A stretch of DNA of 64,000 nucleotides from Halichondria panicea. Lineage: Eukaryota > Porifera > Demospongiae > Suberitida > Halichondriidae. Positions 23,254 through 37,018 of this stretch are shown here, piece by piece. The notes beneath the pieces are model-generated. The model ran no database searches. It was not told the DNA's origin and saw only the letters and a program-made list of their open reading frames with translations. The translations under genes were made by a program, and so were the position numbers. Location of the stretch: assembly GCF_963675165.1 (NCBI RefSeq), contig NC_087378.1:6319205-6383204 (forward strand). The letters run 5' to 3'. Every line of letters begins with the position of its first letter. Within the stretch, counting starts at the first letter, position 1.

Positions 23254-23568
23254 AATTTCTGATCTTAATTAAACTTAATTGTTCATCATTCCCATTATTT
23301 AGCCAATTGCCACTCAGGGCCTTCATTTATTTACACTAATCCATTTATCTGTATCATCGATCAACCCCTCATATATCACTTGTTGTTATGTTTCATTTTC
23401 ATCTTGTTTATAATATATTATATCCTAATCTATTATCATATTATCAATGATAGAATGTGGTGTGAGAAATTAATGATTCGACTGAATAGTTATTAATGAT
23501 GAAATTATAATTAATGTTGATTTTGGGGTCAATTATAAACATAGCCTTGAAATTATATCTATATCAAT
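23254..23568. other. Tail-to-tail spacer between the helicase and apyrase genes
   Basis: This is 315 bp of AT-rich sequence with no gene. An ATTAAA at 23268-23273 lies only 15 bp after the helicase stop and may be too close to serve as its poly(A) signal. Both 3' UTRs must be short or overlap. Confidence 0.6.
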
Positions 23569-26500
23569 TTACACTATCCAGTCAATGTTGCCGCTGCTTT
23601 GTATTCGTGGTAACGAGGGGTTAGACACAGAGCCAGCTCTTCGATGAACTTTGAGCCCTGAGGCCTGAGAGAAGCTGCGGGGGAGACTGATGTTCGAGCC
23701 AGGGAAGAGAAGGGGGGAGTGTTGCCCTCGACGATGGCGACAGGCAAGAAGAATGAGGATGACACAGAGGACGGCTAGTAGAGGGAGTGTGAGTGTGGAG
23801 TGTGTGATTGAGTGGAGCTCCCATTGAGATGCCACAGTGGACCTGTGCTGCTGTTGTTGAAGCTGAACCTCCCTGCAAGTGTGGGGGGGGGGGGTGTAGC
23901 TCATACAGTTAAACGGCATTATAACAAATAAAACATTTTCCCCCCCAAGATAGACATTAATTGTAGGCAAGCAGTAGCGATAAAAATACAGTGTAAGCCT
24001 AATTAAAGGCTAGTGGTAATAGAAGGGCAGACAACCAAGCTGCAAAGGAGCCATTTTGGTACGTCTGCAAAAAGCCGTTTTACTGTGTAGTTTTACACGC
24101 ACTAACGTAAGCCAAATAAAATACGGGCTGCAACCTCAAAAGAACAAGCAGCTATTGATAATAGACCTCCCCCCCCCCCCCCCCACCTGAGTGGTAGATA
24201 TCTGGTGAGGTAGAGGAGAGCTCCAAGAGGCCAAGCCACGCTCTGCCCTCGGAGGGTGGAGAGGGTTCTCAGGGAGAGAGACTCTCGAGGGAACTCCAAT
24301 CCCTCGTGCAAAACCACAGACAGCCATGCACTCTTCAGACACTGGCTCCTACACAAGAAAGGAGATACTATGCAGTGTATAATTATAATATAAAGTAAAC
24401 CAGGGTACACATGCATCTAGCCAAGGTTCAGCTGCCCAACAGTCAAAGTAACACTATACAGGCCAGCATAAAATTAATATTAATGGCACAATTAGTGTGT
24501 ATAAATATAACACTATAGTGTACCATAAGAGTCGTGAATGGTGTGGCTTTGCTCTGTTATCATCATACACTAAGAATAGCAATATTAATGTCACGCTCAC
24601 CGCAGCCTGTACAGATTGGCGTAGGTGTAGAGATCTCTGGCGAAACGATCTCTGACCAGACGCCACTCAGTCGAACAAAATTCTGTGCTCTTCCTCTCAA
24701 ATTCACGGGCAGAGTAAGCTCCGCCTATTCCCAGTACATCTCTCATTGTGTACCAGAACTCTGACGTCCCGTAGAAGTTCATGGAGGCATAGCCAAGATA
24801 ACCAGGAGGTCTGAAAGAAAAAGAAAATGTTGTTACTTTTTGCACAGGAATCAAGCTGTTTATGCACATTTAAAATTGAAGTTTGGTGTTTGAATTGCAT
24901 GACTTTTGTATGAATCTCTAGCAATGCATACTTATGTACGGTGCATGGATGTAATAAACACTTGGAGGGGAAGCAGTATCTTTTTTAATACCGTACCAAT
25001 GGGTTTTCGTTACAGAGAATAACATTATTAGCTGACACATAGAGGATAAGATAAAAGTGGTAATTATTGAGCAGCTCTCACTTCTCAAAGGCACTCTTCT
25101 CTCCTTCTAGACAAGCCTTCGGTCCACAGCTTCCGTTAGAGACAGCTGTCCCAGTTAGCAGGGCCGTCCTACAAGAGGGGAAGTTCCCAGACCCCCTCAC
25201 CCTCACCCAACGATTGGCACTCAGAGTGACGTTCTCAGTGAGTCCTTGCTGACTGCACGGGTCCTTCAAGATGGGACCGCGGAGGGCCGTGTGATTACTG
25301 CAGGCAGAGACGAAAAGTCTTAGAGAGCGATATACTTAGAAAGTAAAAACACCAACCAAACACACCATTAGGGCTCTTCAACAGCTACTAATGAATTAAA
25401 CACACTCTGCATGGGTTTCAAAATAATTATACTGCTAAAGCACATGATAGAAGAGCTCTACAAATTAAGCTACACGTGTCACATGGGCCACAAAAAGTTC
25501 AGAGCAGCTACATGAATTGATGTCCCCTCACCTAGTGTTGAAGTGCTTAGCCAGACTGGTGTAGTATTTGGTCCGCACTGTGTTACTGCCGTAGCCAAGG
25601 TAAGTCATAGAGTACACCCTGTGCTTGTGCTCGTTGTCAAGGAGACCACAGCCGAGGTTAATCTCGACAATTTTGTCATTGTGTACCTCAATCTGGAGTT
25701 CAAAAACAAAAGAAACTAAACTTGTAGATTGTCAGGGGATGGGTGTATTTATGCCTCGGTGCGCATGAGCAAGCGAGGTATACGGTAGTGTGTTTGTGTG
25801 TGTATCTGTCTGTCTGTCTGTGTAGACTGCTACAGCTGCTAAAGAATCAATCAAGTACATGCAAGTAAGAGCTTCTATAGGCTTCTAGTGATGTTTTCAT
25901 TCGTGAATTTGCAAAATAATGCTTCGTTCTCCTAGTTTTGCTTACTTGGAATGCCATTGTAGCCTTTTCAGAAGAGTGCATAGCAAAACTTGTCCATGGA
26001 GTGTTGCTACTTACTTAGTAATTAGCTCTGCACTAGAACGCTAGCTATTGGTAGCTGCAAGAGTGAGAAGAGCGCTGAAAGGCTCTGCTGATTTAGACTT
26101 GAACTTTTAGCATCGATCGTTTTTAACAACAATCGTAGTCAATCATTACCCACTCTGAGTTTCCCTGTGATTCTGGATTCTGCCTGCAGCAAAATTAAAA
26201 TGTTCATCATCAAAAATGTGTGTATAACAGCTATTAGGTAGTAGATTTATGTTATGTAGCTTTATGTTATGTAGCTTTGGCACCTCCACCGAGGCATCAG
26301 CACCCGCGGTGCTTCATGGTGACAGTGTTAGGAAAAGCATCAATGTCAATGGAATCCCTTTACAAAGGACACTTTGGGAACAAGGTTTTGACCATCAAAT
26401 CACGAGCTGGCTTTTATCAGGGATGACCATTAGAGGGGTTCTAATGTACTACCGGGAAAGCATTTCTTGCTGCAAAACTATCGAATGCACAGCTAATGCA

Positions 26501-29062
26501 AAAGGGGAGAGTTGATCTAGGAGCTGCTGTCATCACTAGAGGATGGCCATGTGAGCTCTACTGGGTGGTGGTGGTGTGTTTTGAGGATCTACTGTACACA
26601 TTTTATAGAGCTACCTTCACTACACGAATTACCCTTTTTCATGCTATGTCTACTACAATAATTACGCAAGCCCACCTGTTGAGGCACTTCAAAGGCAATC
26701 TGCAGGGAAGCCCCACCCATGTCCATGACCCCTACAGTGTGTATGTGCTCGCTACCAGCTGTGTGGGCGTGGGCGTGGCTCTCAGGGGAGAAATTTCCAA
26801 GGAGGTAGTTGATAGTGATCCAGCTGAATACACCTGTAAATGTGTGTGTGTGTGTGGATAACTTTCCCTTTCACTATTACTCTGTTATCTCTTAAAACAA
26901 CGAGATTAAAGTTCAATCACAACACAAACACAGGTACTGAGATGTATGTGACATTACACAGTGCACAGTGATGCACAGTTCCTGCTTGTTAATGTATGTC
27001 CTGTTACTGGCATGTTGGGAGGAGGTAGTTATACAATGTCATTACAGTGCACAGTGATGCATAGTTCCTGCTTGTTAATGATTTATGTCCTGTTACTGGG
27101 AGGTAGTTATACAATGTCATTACAGTGCACAGTGATGCATAGTTCCTGCTTGTTAATGATGTATGTCCTGTTACTGGCATGTTGAGGGGAGGTAGTTATA
27201 CAATGTAGCTAGTTAAAGTCTACACCTAGGTGAGGCCAGTCATCACAAAGGTACGAGTACAATAGCCTTTCAAGCATACCATACATGTCTCCGCGCCAAC
27301 ACTGATGTACGTATCCTAGCCTATTCAAGACTCTTTTATGTATTTGATACCATAATTATCACACAAGTCATCCTGACCATAATAAACATCGGAAGTTATT
27401 CATGCAAAAGGCTTTTCTGTATAAACAGACTTTCCATTGGTTCTTGTGTTGATCTTAATTCAATGGCCAGGCATAGTTCAACTATCAATTACACACTCAA
27501 CACTTTCCTACCCACCTTCCAACTTTCCACTAATGACTTGTATTCCGTCCTTGGATAGATGGAACGGATACTCTCTACTGACTGCAGCTGCAATATAGTC
27601 CATTATCCTCTCCTGGTGGCCTAACGACAGGAGCCTCATGCCAGCTGTGCCCAGTACGTATAGCACTGTGTGTGGGTGTTTGACAGAGGGTATGTGGTGA
27701 CTGGCATAAGCCAGGAGAGGAACAAGGGAGTTAAAAGCAGCTGCTGGGGTGGAGGCAAACGTAGAGATACCTAGAGTGGAAAGGAATGCTGGTGATAAAT
27801 ATAAGAATACACGTGCATTCGAGTTTTCGTCATAAATATGTTAGTATAATCTTATTTCTGTATCTGGATTATGAACTAAGTAAACTAGACATCAATTCCT
27901 TGAAGTCATTAGAGAGTAGCATTACCGTAATTATTGTATAGATAATGAAAATTACTGTGTTTTTATACAAACGTGGCATGCTTACATATGCATGGATACA
28001 GTGCCACAAAGAAACCATCATGATCAGTGCTACAGGAAAACATAAAACATAGCAGCTATCAGGTAATAACTCGCTGGAAACCACCATGCACCTAGTACTT
28101 TTCTTGCATATGCATGGATACAGTGCCACAAAGAAACCATCATGATCAGTGCTAAGGGGAAAACATAAAACATAGCAGCTATCAGGTAATAACTCGCTGG
28201 AAACCACCATGCACCTAGTACTTTTCTTGAATTCCAGAGAGCAACTAGAATCTCTAACGTGTCATATAATAATATTATCCCCCATAACTATTGTATCAAC
28301 AAATACACCGGATGTACAGCGTTCATTGATCTTTAAATACAGAAATGGATATCAATCCCGTACCTAATAATTATACGTCCACCATGCAGTACACCACACC
28401 CACCTGGTTCCACCTTCTTGACGAGTGGGTCGCCCTGTACATCAGTGAGGGGGTAAATCTCGAGCAATTTATGGGGGTTACCATCGTGGGGGGGCCAGTG
28501 GAACAGGTGCACCTTGCTGCTGCTGCTCCCCGCATCAATCACTATGGCGAAGTTGTGGGAGGTGAGGTCTCCGCTGGCTGTGTGTGGGGGGGAGGAGGTG
28601 GGTTATATTTCAAGCTGCATGCTGGAGGAGGAGGAGGTTAGGTAACGACATGCATAACGAACTTGCACAATAAATAAGTGAACATCAGTTTCCAGGTCAT
28701 TCAACAATGTACACCGGTCCATATCTATTATAAAGAGTGCTGTACACGTGTGACTGTGACTTTATCCTGTCATTCGACTGGTAATGTCCAGTAGGACCTA
28801 CATTGTACACTATAGCTACCGATTTACATACAGATCTATGCCATCAACACAATTCAAAGCAAAACAATCTGTACAAAAGTTCTGGTGCATACTTCAGCCC
28901 TACACTACACTCACCGGTCCCCAGAGTCGTCTTGGAGACATAGCGGTAGTGTATCGGTACGTAGTTCCTCAGAGAGATTAGGGCCAGGCAGAGCAACATG
29001 CCCAGAGAGAGGCAAATGAATAGTCTGGTACTAAGCAGGCGACCGGGGGAAGTAGGAGGCAT
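23569..29062 (-). CDS. ENTPD4/7-like: Ectonucleoside triphosphate diphosphohydrolase (ENTPD4/7-like apyrase), 605 aa, 10 exons
   Basis: Exons: 28915-29062, 28404-28577, 27516-27770, 26676-26833, 26154-26183, 25532-25692, 25082-25297, 24601-24810, 24187-24348, 23569-23872 (1818 nt, one frame). It hydrolyses nucleoside tri/diphosphates; ENTPD4/7 act in Golgi and endo-lysosomal lumens. There is an N-terminal membrane segment ([18 protein letters not shown]) and a C-terminal one ([18 protein letters not shown]), as in this family. Apyrase regions: ACR1 [14 protein letters not shown] (residues 64 on; the usual G of GSSG is S), ACR2 LGTAGMRLL (147 on), ACR3 [19 protein letters not shown] (about 187 on), ACR4 DMGGASLQ (230 on), ACR5 near [19 protein letters not shown] close to the C-terminus matches ENTPD4. 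The 10-residue exon 5 lies inside a repeat copy. The donor of exon 9 runs into a long G-tract. Confidence 0.92.
24166..24184. repeat. Poly-C tract at a splice donor
   Basis: About 18 C residues on the + strand directly follow the minus-strand donor of apyrase exon 9 (AG|GTGGGGG...). A shorter G-run is at 23880-23893, next to the acceptor of exon 10. Confidence 0.8.
25750..26316. mobile_element. Dispersed repeat family A, copy 2, surrounding apyrase exon 5
   Basis: It starts TATGCCTCGGTGCGCATG and ends CACCGAGGCATCAGCACC...GCTTCAT, so the terminal inverted repeats are intact (ATGCCTCGGTG / CACCGAGGCAT). The internal part matches the copy at 11103 up to about 26050 (CTCTGCACTAGAAC). It is about 125 bp longer than that copy, and the 30-bp apyrase exon 26154-26183 lies within the extra part. 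Confidence 0.65.
26952..27203. repeat. Tandem repeat of about 80-87 bp, three copies, in an apyrase intron
   Basis: Copies contain GTGATGCA(C/T)AGTTCCTGCTT, ATGTCCTGTTACTGG and GGTAGTTATACAATGT. Non-coding. Confidence 0.8.
27985..28229. repeat. Tandem duplication of a 122-bp unit in an apyrase intron
   Basis: 27985-28106 and 28107-28229 are almost identical (differences near 28031 and 28152), which points to a recent duplication. Non-coding. Confidence 0.9.
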
Positions 29063-29431
29063 CGTGTCAGTCCAAATTATCTTCTATACCTAGAGGTTAT
29101 CTGTGTGAAGAAAAACCACCATTACTTAAAATTAATGGACAAAATTAATATTATTGTCTGAACATAATTAATTAGGCCTATTAAAATGAACCTCTTATTT
29201 ACTTACATGTCATCTTTTGTATTGTGTCATGGTTGTATCTATTACTAGGTGACTAGATTTTAATATGAAGAAAAGTTTCTCTGGGATCCGGGAAGCAACA
29301 AGTGAATTCTAGCTATTTGCCCCGCCCCCTTCAGGAAGCCAGGCAGCCACGCGACATACGCATGCGCAAACGCACATGGCAAAATCAGCCACGTGGTTCT
29401 CCCTAGCGTTTGGTTCTCTCTTCTTATCAAA
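29063..29431. promoter_or_regulatory. Shared divergent promoter of the apyrase and Tudor-domain genes
   Basis: 369 bp separate the two start codons. The part near 29350-29400 is GC-richer and has ACGCATGCGCAAACGC, an NRF1-like palindrome (GCATGCGC), which is common in animal housekeeping promoters. No TATA box seen. Confidence 0.5.
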
Positions 29432-32400
29432 ATGGTCCCTCGCGGTAGAGGCAGAGGGGCTCTGCAAGGTGCACCTCCTGTGATCAAGTCCTCCTCCTCT
29501 TACTTTTCGTACAACCAGTCGCCAGAAAACCCTCTTATGGATCTCAGGATCACTGAGATCATTGATGTCACTACCTTCTGGGCCCAGGTTGGAACAGGTA
29601 GGTTGTTCCTACTATAAGGGCTCGGTGTGTTAATGTTTCTACCTATATTTGTTTGTTTTTAATGAAGCTCTCTTGCCACACACTGCCGTATGTTTTGTAG
29701 AAGGTTAAAATTATGTTGAGACATATACATGCGATTAGCTTGTCACTTGTTGTGTAAGGTGAATGCTGTTTGACATATACACCTTTTTCGTATCTCGTAC
29801 TCTCGTTAGACGACCTTGATGCTTGAGGAGGTGTGTTGGCTTTGCCCTAAGCCTGGTTATAAGCTTACATGTAGCTGTTGTACTAAAACGAACGTAATTC
29901 TACACTTTGCTTGACCCCTGTATCCGTTTAACACACCTTCCTCTGTTGCTGAGCTGTGACTGCTTAAGATCCCTATCTATTCGTTGTATTGACCACCCAA
30001 TATGGATGTAGTAGCACATTCTTCCTTATACTCGAGCAGCTGTCTTAAAGCCGATATTTCTCTGGGATCGGTGATATCTCATGCAACTCCGAGTCAGTAC
30101 CTCTTGTAGGAAGCAGGTCAGGTCAGCAGAATGCTGTATGGAATCACTTTTTACTTGCTTACTTAATATGCTCATGCTAAATCACCCTCCAGTAAAACGG
30201 TCGTGTAGAATTATTATTCTCTACTAACTGTTGGATTTCTTTTCTTCGTTGCATCGAGTGAGCAGGAGGGTATCTTTTGTGCAAGCTGGGCAAAGATGGT
30301 GCATGTTCTTGAAATGTGTACTTGTAGTTGCTCTTCCATCAATAACTTGTCTCGTTATTATTCGATTAGCACAGACTCGCCTCGTCCTACTGAAAACTCT
30401 GACTGCCACAGTGGTATCAGCTTCCTCACGCATCTCCTCAGTGTTCGAGGTATCTTAACGATATTGAGAACATGCCGTATCCAACCATGCAGTACTCCTT
30501 TTCTAAACTCAACCTTAACTTTTGATGCTGCTTAATGTGACTGCAGATATTTGGCTAGCTTGCAAATCTTTTTGTTGTGATGAAGTGAACTCTATCAGCT
30601 TTTGGTATTTCTCTTGAGCTTCACAATTATGGATGGTTGGCTGACCTTTCTTTGTAACTTTAAATCTTCTTTATTATTTTCTTTTGTTCTATGACCAAGA
30701 TTAACACTTCTGAAAGTATAACTTTTCGTTTGTGCATAATGCCTTTATTTTTTATAATTCCTTTTCTCATTCTCATTGCACACTGTTGACCCTTTTTTCT
30801 ATTTTTGCAGCAAAGCAGCTGAGTGATTTTGACCAGTTTTGCGTCAGCCTGAGTGCTCAGTGTGAGGATCAAGAGACATCCTCTCACGACACGCCAATCA
30901 TTGTCGGCCATATTGTCCCTGTCAAGGATGCAGCTGTTCCTGGAGTATGGCATCGTGCACGTGTCACTAGGATTCTACCAAGTCGGTGAGCTGATTTTTA
31001 GAGTTACTGTTTATGTGTGATGAAAAGGTATGAGCACACACGCTACGCTTGTTGTAAACATAAGTCGGTTTGCACAGTGGGACATATACTGCACACGCAT
31101 GTACAGCCACTATTCTACTACCTGAAGTCAATTTAATAGAGTAGAACATTTCCTAAAAGATTTTTTAAATCGTTCCTGTTGTTTATTTTGTAAATGGCAC
31201 TATGAATATTGAATTGTACGTATTACATGACGATGAGTGTAAAGGCCCTTGCCGACGATACTTCACGTAAAAGTAGGTAAAGGTCACGAGTCTCAAAAGC
31301 AAATATTGAGTGATGGTCCATAACATACCGTATTTACTTGATTAAACGCCCATCTCGTTATAACGCCCGTTGTAAAAGCTCTGTCTTTGTCGATAATAGC
31401 CCATGTAGCACTATGGGTGGAGCTGAAGTAGCACCTGGAACCAGTTGCAAGCATGCCAGCATGGAGTATACTATAGCTACTATCAGGAGTACTGCTACTA
31501 TTTATGATGGCAAAGAAGAGAGAGATACCAACAGAGAGGGAGAAACACCACTCCTACGATTTAAGATGAGAGCTGTGGTAATAGTCAAGAATAGCATAAT
31601 AACTGGTGCTGGGCAAGAGTTTAAAGTAGGCACAACAATAAACGCCCGTTTCGAATAAGCGCCCATCTCGTTTAAACACTCCCTCTACAGATGTTGCTAG
31701 GAAATAAACGCCTGGGCGTTTAATCAAGTACCATACGGGTGGAAAATTTCGTGCAATTCAATATTCTGTCTTATTTGGACAATTTCGCGGGTAGTAAATT
31801 TCGTGGAGTTAGGGTGTGGCACTATCTCGCATGCGTATACGAAGCCTTCCAAGGGTTTTAATTTTCGTGTTCTGCAGCCACCCACGAAAAACGCGAAATT
31901 AAAAACACCTCGAAATTTTCTACCCGTACGGTAAATACATACAAACAAAATTGCAACGTTAATGACTAGATACGCCCGCCATAATTATTGGTATTGCATT
32001 TTCTTTTTCAGAGATCAAAGGAAACAAGTAGTATGCACTATAATTATCAGGAGTGTATTTGACTATTATGTGTATTGTGGCAAATGATGAGAAAACGTGT
32101 TTTGATTCTTACAACTGTTATAATGCAAGTTGTGTGCTGACTAACTTTCTGATCCTCCAACTGATGCTACACTGTTTACATTGTACTTGTATTGGCGTTA
32201 TCAAAGTAATATTGCTAATCTCAGTATACAACTGTAGCAGGGATGTGTCTACACTAGTCCGAAGTGTTCGGTACTATAGCCACCTCTAGACAAAAATCAC
32301 CAACTCTTCCGCATAATTATAATGATAAACTGAGGAGTGTTGACAACAACAAAAAAAGGTGCTAAAGATGATTATGTTAGCTAGCTCCCAACATCTCCCA

Positions 32401-35400
32401 ACATCTCCTACCGTATAGCGGGTAATTGTTCTGGTTTTCGTGGTTGAAGGCCTGACCACGAATATTTTATATTTTACCCACGAATGAAGCTACCTTGCCT
32501 ACCTTTATCTGCAGTGCAAGCACCAACCACAAAAATATTACCCACGAAATGTCTCAATATTCTGTTCAGGGAGCTTCCCTCAATTTTGCTGCTATTGCAT
32601 GAAAAGCGATCAGTTGAGCATAAGAAAGAAGAAGCTGCCACTGGTTTTAGCTAGCTTCTATTCATTCTAGAGTTGACTGCATGCAGGTAGTTGACCTTAC
32701 TACATAAGTAGAATAGTTACTGAATTGATTTTTAGCAATCTACAGTCAATTCAGTCTTATTTTTAATATTCTACTTTGTAGTAATGTCATTAAGAGGGTG
32801 GCCTGGGAGGACAATAAACGTTACTGTTTGTATTGTTAGATAATTCATTTTATATCTACCCAATGGTGTACTAGTACCAAAAATGTTCTGATTTCAAACA
32901 AAATGTTTACGTTTATAAGAACCAATAGGCACCAAATTGTGTTTATTATGCCGCGGTGTGCACATGTGCAAGCAAGGTGTGTGTAAGTACCGTATATCTT
33001 CTAATTTATCGGACAGCAAAAAATAATTATTTTGGAAATTGTCTGGGTATAAATTAGAACATATTTTTTATAGAGCATGTGAAGTGTCCGGAATAATTAG
33101 ACAAGCAAGCAGCTGCATGCGAGCTAGCTAAGTATAATAGAACAGTGTGCGACTGAATAGTTGCACTAGCTATCTAAAACTAGCTACTCAAAGCTATCTA
33201 ACTGCAGCACTCTAAGTCTTACTTGCCGTCTATGAATGTAACTCAACTTTTCAAGGTATTGTCAGAATATTTAAAGCACTGGAGTGTCCGTTGTATTAGA
33301 ACAGCGAAAATTTCCCAAAAGAGTGTCTGGGGTAATTAGAAGTGTCTGAAGCTATACGTTAATAATTTTAGTGCAGTATGAATGTCCAATCTTTTATTCT
33401 TGCAGGACTGTTGAGGTGCATTTCGTTGACACAGGGAAAAGTGGGCGTGTGTCCATATGTGACCTTTGCACCCATGTGCCCAAGCTTACTCTACAGATAC
33501 CCAGTCAAGCTCTGCAGTGCAACTTGGATGGAGTGACCATGGTGACTGCAATTTGTATGCATCCTCGTAGATCAGTGTTATCCTCAGAGTCACAGCTAGT
33601 GGATGTATGTATTAAATCATCACAGTACTTGTACTTCGAACACTATGTACAGCTGCAATTTAATGTACGCAGGTTCAAGGTAATGATGTCATTAGAGAGG
33701 CGGCCATAGCACGTTTGTCAGAAATTGTCTCCCGCCCGCTCAAGACCATTATTCACAGTATTTGTGATGATGTCTTCTTCTTGTCAGCCTACACTCGGTA
33801 AGTGGCTTGACTTTTTGTCAGAGTTTTAATTCTGAGATTGCAAATGAGGTGCTGCTATTCAGGATGATGTAATGGTATGGTACACACGCACTACATACAT
33901 GTAGCTGCATGTGAGTGAGTCTACCGTATAGCAGGTGTATTTTTGAGGGTATAAACTTTCGCGGAATAGCAGCCTTTCTGCAGCATGCATGCGATCTTAA
34001 ATTCGTGGGTATAAAATGTTAGCGGTACATGCTTAATCATTAATCAGCGAAAACCGGGAGCATTTATACCCTCGAACACTACGTTATACGGTACTTCACA
34101 CGAATGTGTTAATGGTATAGCTTTCTTAGAAAGACGGTATTGCGATATTCAACTCAAAATCTTGCTCGTTTTGTGATATATATTTTTTGCCCTACAGACA
34201 GAAAGGTTACTGGACTAGCGTAGGTGAGATTCTGAGGCTGGAGGGCCTAGCCAAGGTACGTTAATTACCCCACCCCCTTCCTGTAAACAGTTGAAATAGC
34301 CAGATTACTTACTTCCCGCACGTGTCAGTTATAAGATATTGTGTGTATGAGGTCTAACAAACTATTGATTATATTCATTCGTGGGTAAATATTCCACGAG
34401 TATTTTGCCCCCCCCGAATGTACAGTAATATATATATGATATTATGTGTGCTGTTAATCTCCTTTTTGTTTTCCCCTTCAGTATACTCCTCCTGGTTCAC
34501 TAACAGTAGATCACCTGATCAGCCCATCCTTGCTCCCACGTGAAACCACACCCCCTAATGATTATGAGTCCGACTCCTCCACTCTAATTGACATTGAAGT
34601 ATCTCACTCCCTCAAGTGGTCCGATACCAAAACCAAAACTCAGCCCAGCTTCAGTGTTTCCGTTCCAGAAGTTGCAGTTTGCAATGATTTGGTGTCTTTG
34701 TCTGATGACGAGGCAGCTGTGTCAGACTCAATATGGCTCACACCACCCTCTGATGAAAGCGAACTGCAATCGCTTGATTTTTCGCTAATGATTACATCTG
34801 TGGAAACTCAGCTTAGAGTATCCCAATCTTCAGGTCCCTTTACGCCAACTGAGACCCCTCCCAATGAGGTAGAGTCAAACTCTGACCTCTCTCTGTCGCC
34901 ACCACTTGAGACAACTGCCAAACCAAAAGCGTTTAGCCTCGCTTCGCCGAAACTTGTCGTCCCTTTTTCATCTCTCTCTCAGAGGTGTGATGCTCGCTCA
35001 AATGCTGCCGCTAACAAAGAAAACAAGTCGTTCATAAAGCTACCAACTACTTCAAGTTCTGTGGGTAGAGAAAGTGATATTTTACAGAATTTAGAAAATG
35101 ACGAATCAGGAAACACAAAAAAATCTGATAATATCCAAGCAACCACCACAACCGAGACTAACAACACCGCTACCATTGGCCAAAATGCTTTAGACAAAAA
35201 AGACGTCACCTCTTCTCAGAGACAAGATACTTCGGCCATTGAAGAGAGAGACACTGAGGAGGAACATGAAACTGATCGTTCTTCCAGCGTAAGCAAAGAA
35301 GATTCTTCTGCAGGCAAACAATCTTCTAGTGTTACTAAGCGACAATCCACTCCCTCCAAGAAGGTGTCTCCGGACTCTTCACGATCACCGACTGAGACTG

Positions 35401-36961
35401 GCCACAAGGGAAATGAGGCTGACAGCGAGGAGGAGAGCAGTGATGATGATGATGATGAGTGGGACGAGTCTCTACTGCCTCCGAGGTGAGAAAGAGAGCG
35501 GTATATTTTGTGTAGCTATAAGTATAATAATGGTGTCTGTCTTATGTAATTGATAAGTTTGACATAATTACCCTTGTCCCACATTTAATATTCAACATTT
35601 GTTTTTGTTTCACTACCCCCCCTCCTTTCTACAGGTCTGGCGGCTCTCAGCCGGGAAGTAACAATAGTACTCCTATGAACACGCCAGAAAAGAACCCCCC
35701 CGCTGACGAGAAACATTACCATGGCAGCAAGAATCGAGACAAGTTCAGGGCGAGGTTTGATGCTGTGATGGGAGGTGGAGAGTCTTACGAACAGAGACAG
35801 TGGAAAGGTGAAAAATAAAAATGTTTGCAGTCTGTGTCTCAATTTCCTTGTGTGTGCTTAAAACTGTTCAGTATATAATATACTGAGCGAGTGTCTGTAA
35901 TGAACACCAAGCTGTCGTACTTTCTCTAGGCTATCGGACAGGAGGCAAAAAGTACAGCAAACGTGGCAACAATCAGCCTTGGCAACAAAACTATATCCCC
36001 AGACCCAGACCCAATAACTGGCGTGCTTTCTCCAACGGGCAAAACGGGTCCTTTGGGCAAAACCGAGCTCTTGGTAGAGGGGCGAGGATTAGAGAGGATA
36101 TTGGCGGCAACTGGTCACACCCATCTTATCAGGATGAAAGGCACCAACATTACAGAGATGATTTTCCAAGAGGCAGTCAGTATGACAACTCAAGCCCTCG
36201 GTTTGCTACCCCCAGAAGTGAGGGGAGTAATTTTGAGCATTTGACTCAGCCTGATAAGAGACTGGAACCCCCATCGTCCTTTGCACCTGGCCCTGTGGAG
36301 AGGGGGAGTGGTGAGAGTACCACTACCCGGTCTGTGACTCCTAAACCCGAGACGAGGGGTCCAGGTATTAGTCTGGAAGTAGCTGCTCAAAGAGCACAAC
36401 TGTCGGCGGAAGCTAAAACGAAAGAGTGCAACTGGCACGCCTGGAAGATAGAGAACGCTGTGCAGAAGGTGAGAGAGGTTGTTGTGTACAATGTATGTGA
36501 TAACATTGTTTGAACTTCGCATCATAGATTATAAGCAACCTCACTGAAGACACTGTTAAGGAATTTGAGCAGCAACTCCAGGACATACTTGACGGTAAGT
36601 GCAAGACATAGTGTTATGTTTATGATATGCACCCTCGTTTCACTATCTGCCACAAAGTGCCTTAAAGTTGACATTATTTGCCTCAGCCGCATGATGTGTG
36701 CACATAAAGTTTAGGTACATATCAGTAGGTAATTATAGTTTCCCAATGAAAAACACCTGGTAATGGTAATTTTTTCTTTTGTCAGTATGCTTTATTGAAC
36801 GTCCCCCCTCTCCCCTCAGGCACCAGTGCCAAAACATTGACAGATCTGCAGTACGAGAAGAAACCTTTGACAGTGGTGTTCAACTCTGTCCTCTCCCAGG
36901 TTACCATGGAGAAAGCAGACCTTATCACAGAGGCCATCTCTATAGCTGCCACTAGTGGGTT

Positions 36962-37018
<57 letters not shown>

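Noticed and set aside
31338-31658. 106-codon + strand open frame
   Set aside because: Lies wholly within a foldback element; no family resemblance.
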